NCBI RefSeq assembly: GCF_902859645.1 | Contig: NZ_CADIJR010000020.1 | Location: forward strand, 1-64,000 | Reading direction: 5' to 3' | Origin: Achromobacter insuavis | GTDB taxonomy: Bacteria > Pseudomonadota > Gammaproteobacteria > Burkholderiales > Burkholderiaceae_B | Length of the DNA stretch: 64,000 nt | Shown: positions 62,895 through 64,000 of the stretch, piece after piece | Layout of the letters: the number at the start of each line of letters is the position of its first letter | Position numbering within the stretch: position 1 is the stretch's first letter | Made by a program: the position numbers and the translations under genes | The notes under the pieces: model-generated | What the model was told of the DNA's origin: nothing | Databases searched by the model: none | The model's input: the letters and a program-made list of their open reading frames with translations, nothing else

Positions 62895-64000
62895 GAATCC
62901 TCTACACCAACTTCCACGCCAACAACGGCGGGGGGCACGTCACCTACATCATCAACCTGGCGCGCGCCCTGGCCGCCGAGCACCAGATCACGGTCGCCGC
63001 GCCCGCCACCAGCCGCCTGTACCGCTACGCCAAGGCGATCCCGGGCGTGACCGTGGTGGAAATGCGCTACACCACGCGGCCGTCGTCCTGGTTCAAGGAC
63101 CGCGCGCGGCTGCGCCGCCTGATCAAGGACGGCCGCTTCGACATCATCCACGCCAACGGCTCGGCCGACCACAAGCAGGTGATGCTGGCGACGCTGGCCA
63201 TGCCGCGCCGCCCGCGCATCGTCTTCACCAAGCACAACGACCATCCGGTCGCCAGCTTCGGCCACAAGCTGCGCGTGGCGCTGGCCACCGACCACAGCAT
63301 CGCGGTCAGCGACTACATCCATGGCCTGCTGGCGGCCTCGCCCTACGGCAAGCGGCCCATCACCACCATCCGGCACGGCATCGACACGCGCTTTTTCGCG
63401 CCGCCGCCGCCCGACAGCCTGGACAAGCTGCGCGAAATCTTCTTCGGCCCGGACTGGCGCGGCAAACTGCTGCTGGGCAGCGCCGGCGGCACCGACTACG
63501 ACAAGGGCTGGCTCGACCTGGTGGCCGCCGTGGCGGCGCTGCCGCCGGGCGACCGCGAGCGCGTGCTGCTGCTGGTGGCCGGCGACCCGCCGTCCGAGGC
63601 CAAGCTCGACCGCGTGCGCGAGCTCGGCATGATCGACCAGGTGCGTTTCCCCGGCCTGCTCGACGACGTGCGCGCGGCGCTGGCCTCGTGCCACGCCGGC
63701 TTCGTGCTGTCGTACCGCGAGGCGCTGTCGTTCGCCTGCCGCGAGATCATGGGCCTGGGCCTGCCGGCGCTGGTGACCGACGCCGGCGGCCTGCCCGAGA
63801 ACGTGACCGACGGCGTCGACGGCTGGATCGTGCCGGTGCGCGACGTGGCCGCCATGACCGCGCGCCTGCGCCTCATGCTGGATGACCCGGCGCAGGTGCG
63901 GACCATGGGGGCGAACGCCCGCCAGACCGCCGAGCGCGACTTCAACCTGGCGCGTTTCGCGCAAGCCACGGTCGACGTCTACCAACGTACATTGGGCGGA
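62891..64000 (+). CDS. GT4-family glycosyltransferase, 3' partial
   Basis: Starts at GTG 62891 (MRILYTNFHANNGGGHVTYI) inside the stop of the GT2 gene and runs off the window, 370 codons visible. N-terminal Gly-rich acceptor loop, ADHKQVMLATL, TKHNDHPVASFGHKLRVALA, then the donor-binding LLLGSAGGTDYDKGWLDL and the EX7E motif SYREALSFACREIMGLGLPA with DAGGLPENV. Fourth gene of the post-dnaE cluster. The last visible codons (VDVYQRTLGG) suggest it is close to its end. Confidence 0.9.
   Translation, partial: MRILYTNFHANNGGGHVTYIINLARALAAEHQITVAAPATSRLYRYAKAIPGVTVVEMRYTTRPSSWFKDRARLRRLIKDGRFDIIHANGSADHKQVMLATLAMPRRPRIVFTKHNDHPVASFGHKLRVALATDHSIAVSDYIHGLLAASPYGKRPITTIRHGIDTRFFAPPPPDSLDKLREIFFGPDWRGKLLLGSAGGTDYDKGWLDLVAAVAALPPGDRERVLLLVAGDPPSEAKLDRVRELGMIDQVRFPGLLDDVRAALASCHAGFVLSYREALSFACREIMGLGLPALVTDAGGLPENVTDGVDGWIVPVRDVAAMTARLRLMLDDPAQVRTMGANARQTAERDFNLARFAQATVDVYQRTLGG

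Overview
The window is high-GC (roughly two-thirds G+C), densely packed, and reads as a Betaproteobacterium of the Alcaligenaceae, most like Achromobacter or Bordetella. The grounds are a Bug-family solute receptor without its permeases, the argF/argD/DUF3579 neighbourhood, the LPS-core glycosyltransferase set directly behind dnaE, and the general codon style. No rRNA, tRNA, CRISPR array, phage or insertion sequence was seen. Both edges cut genes: an RND adaptor at the left and a glycosyltransferase at the right.

Layout. 1-6353: RND efflux adaptor and MdtC-like pump followed by an OmpR/histidine-kinase pair. 6372-11314: a LysR regulator divergent from a small catabolic operon (LigI-like amidohydrolase, Bug receptor, carboxymuconolactone-decarboxylase-like protein, EthD-like protein, exported alpha/beta hydrolase whose nucleophile is Ala). 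11381-13998: argF, argD and a divergent DUF3579 gene. 14141-24185: a GntR/FadR-type regulator divergent from a nine-kb operon with an Asp/Glu (hydantoin) racemase-like protein, a complete Dpp/Opp-type ABC importer and two amidohydrolases. It looks like a system for importing and opening a nitrogen-containing cyclic or amide compound. 24186-25264: a gene-free kilobase made of two kinds of hairpin repeat, laid out as a mirror image behind the two converging operons. 25265-28146: a DctPQM TRAP transporter. 28260-31934: an FtsX-like permease, a truncated haemoglobin and the Kdo kinase kdkA. 32085-37127: potFGHI, an ArsC/YffB-like protein and a 3-methyladenine glycosylase. 37137-44384: a YrbL-like kinase-fold protein, rmuC, an amidase, aidB, rpiA and phoU. 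44497-48334 (minus strand): phosphocholine-type phospholipase C, yggX, argA. 48469-55614: hrpA, then a fused-permease ABC importer and its ATPase. 55686-56585: lpxO (minus). 56715-64000: dnaE followed by four overlapping LPS-core-type genes.

The most noteworthy material is the mirrored repeat region. The hairpin arms differ completely between copies but stay self-complementary, while the cores are conserved. Also notable are several enzymes that have lost textbook catalytic residues: the alpha/beta hydrolase Ser to Ala, the second racemase Cys to Ala, and an amidohydrolase without the N-terminal HxH. Further items are palindromic operator candidates in the GntR and LysR intergenic regions, a phospholipase C without its usual Tat signal, a possible leaderless dnaE transcript, and a Pho-box-like site before phoU. 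Product names rest on recognition of motifs and family resemblance by eye; no database search was run.
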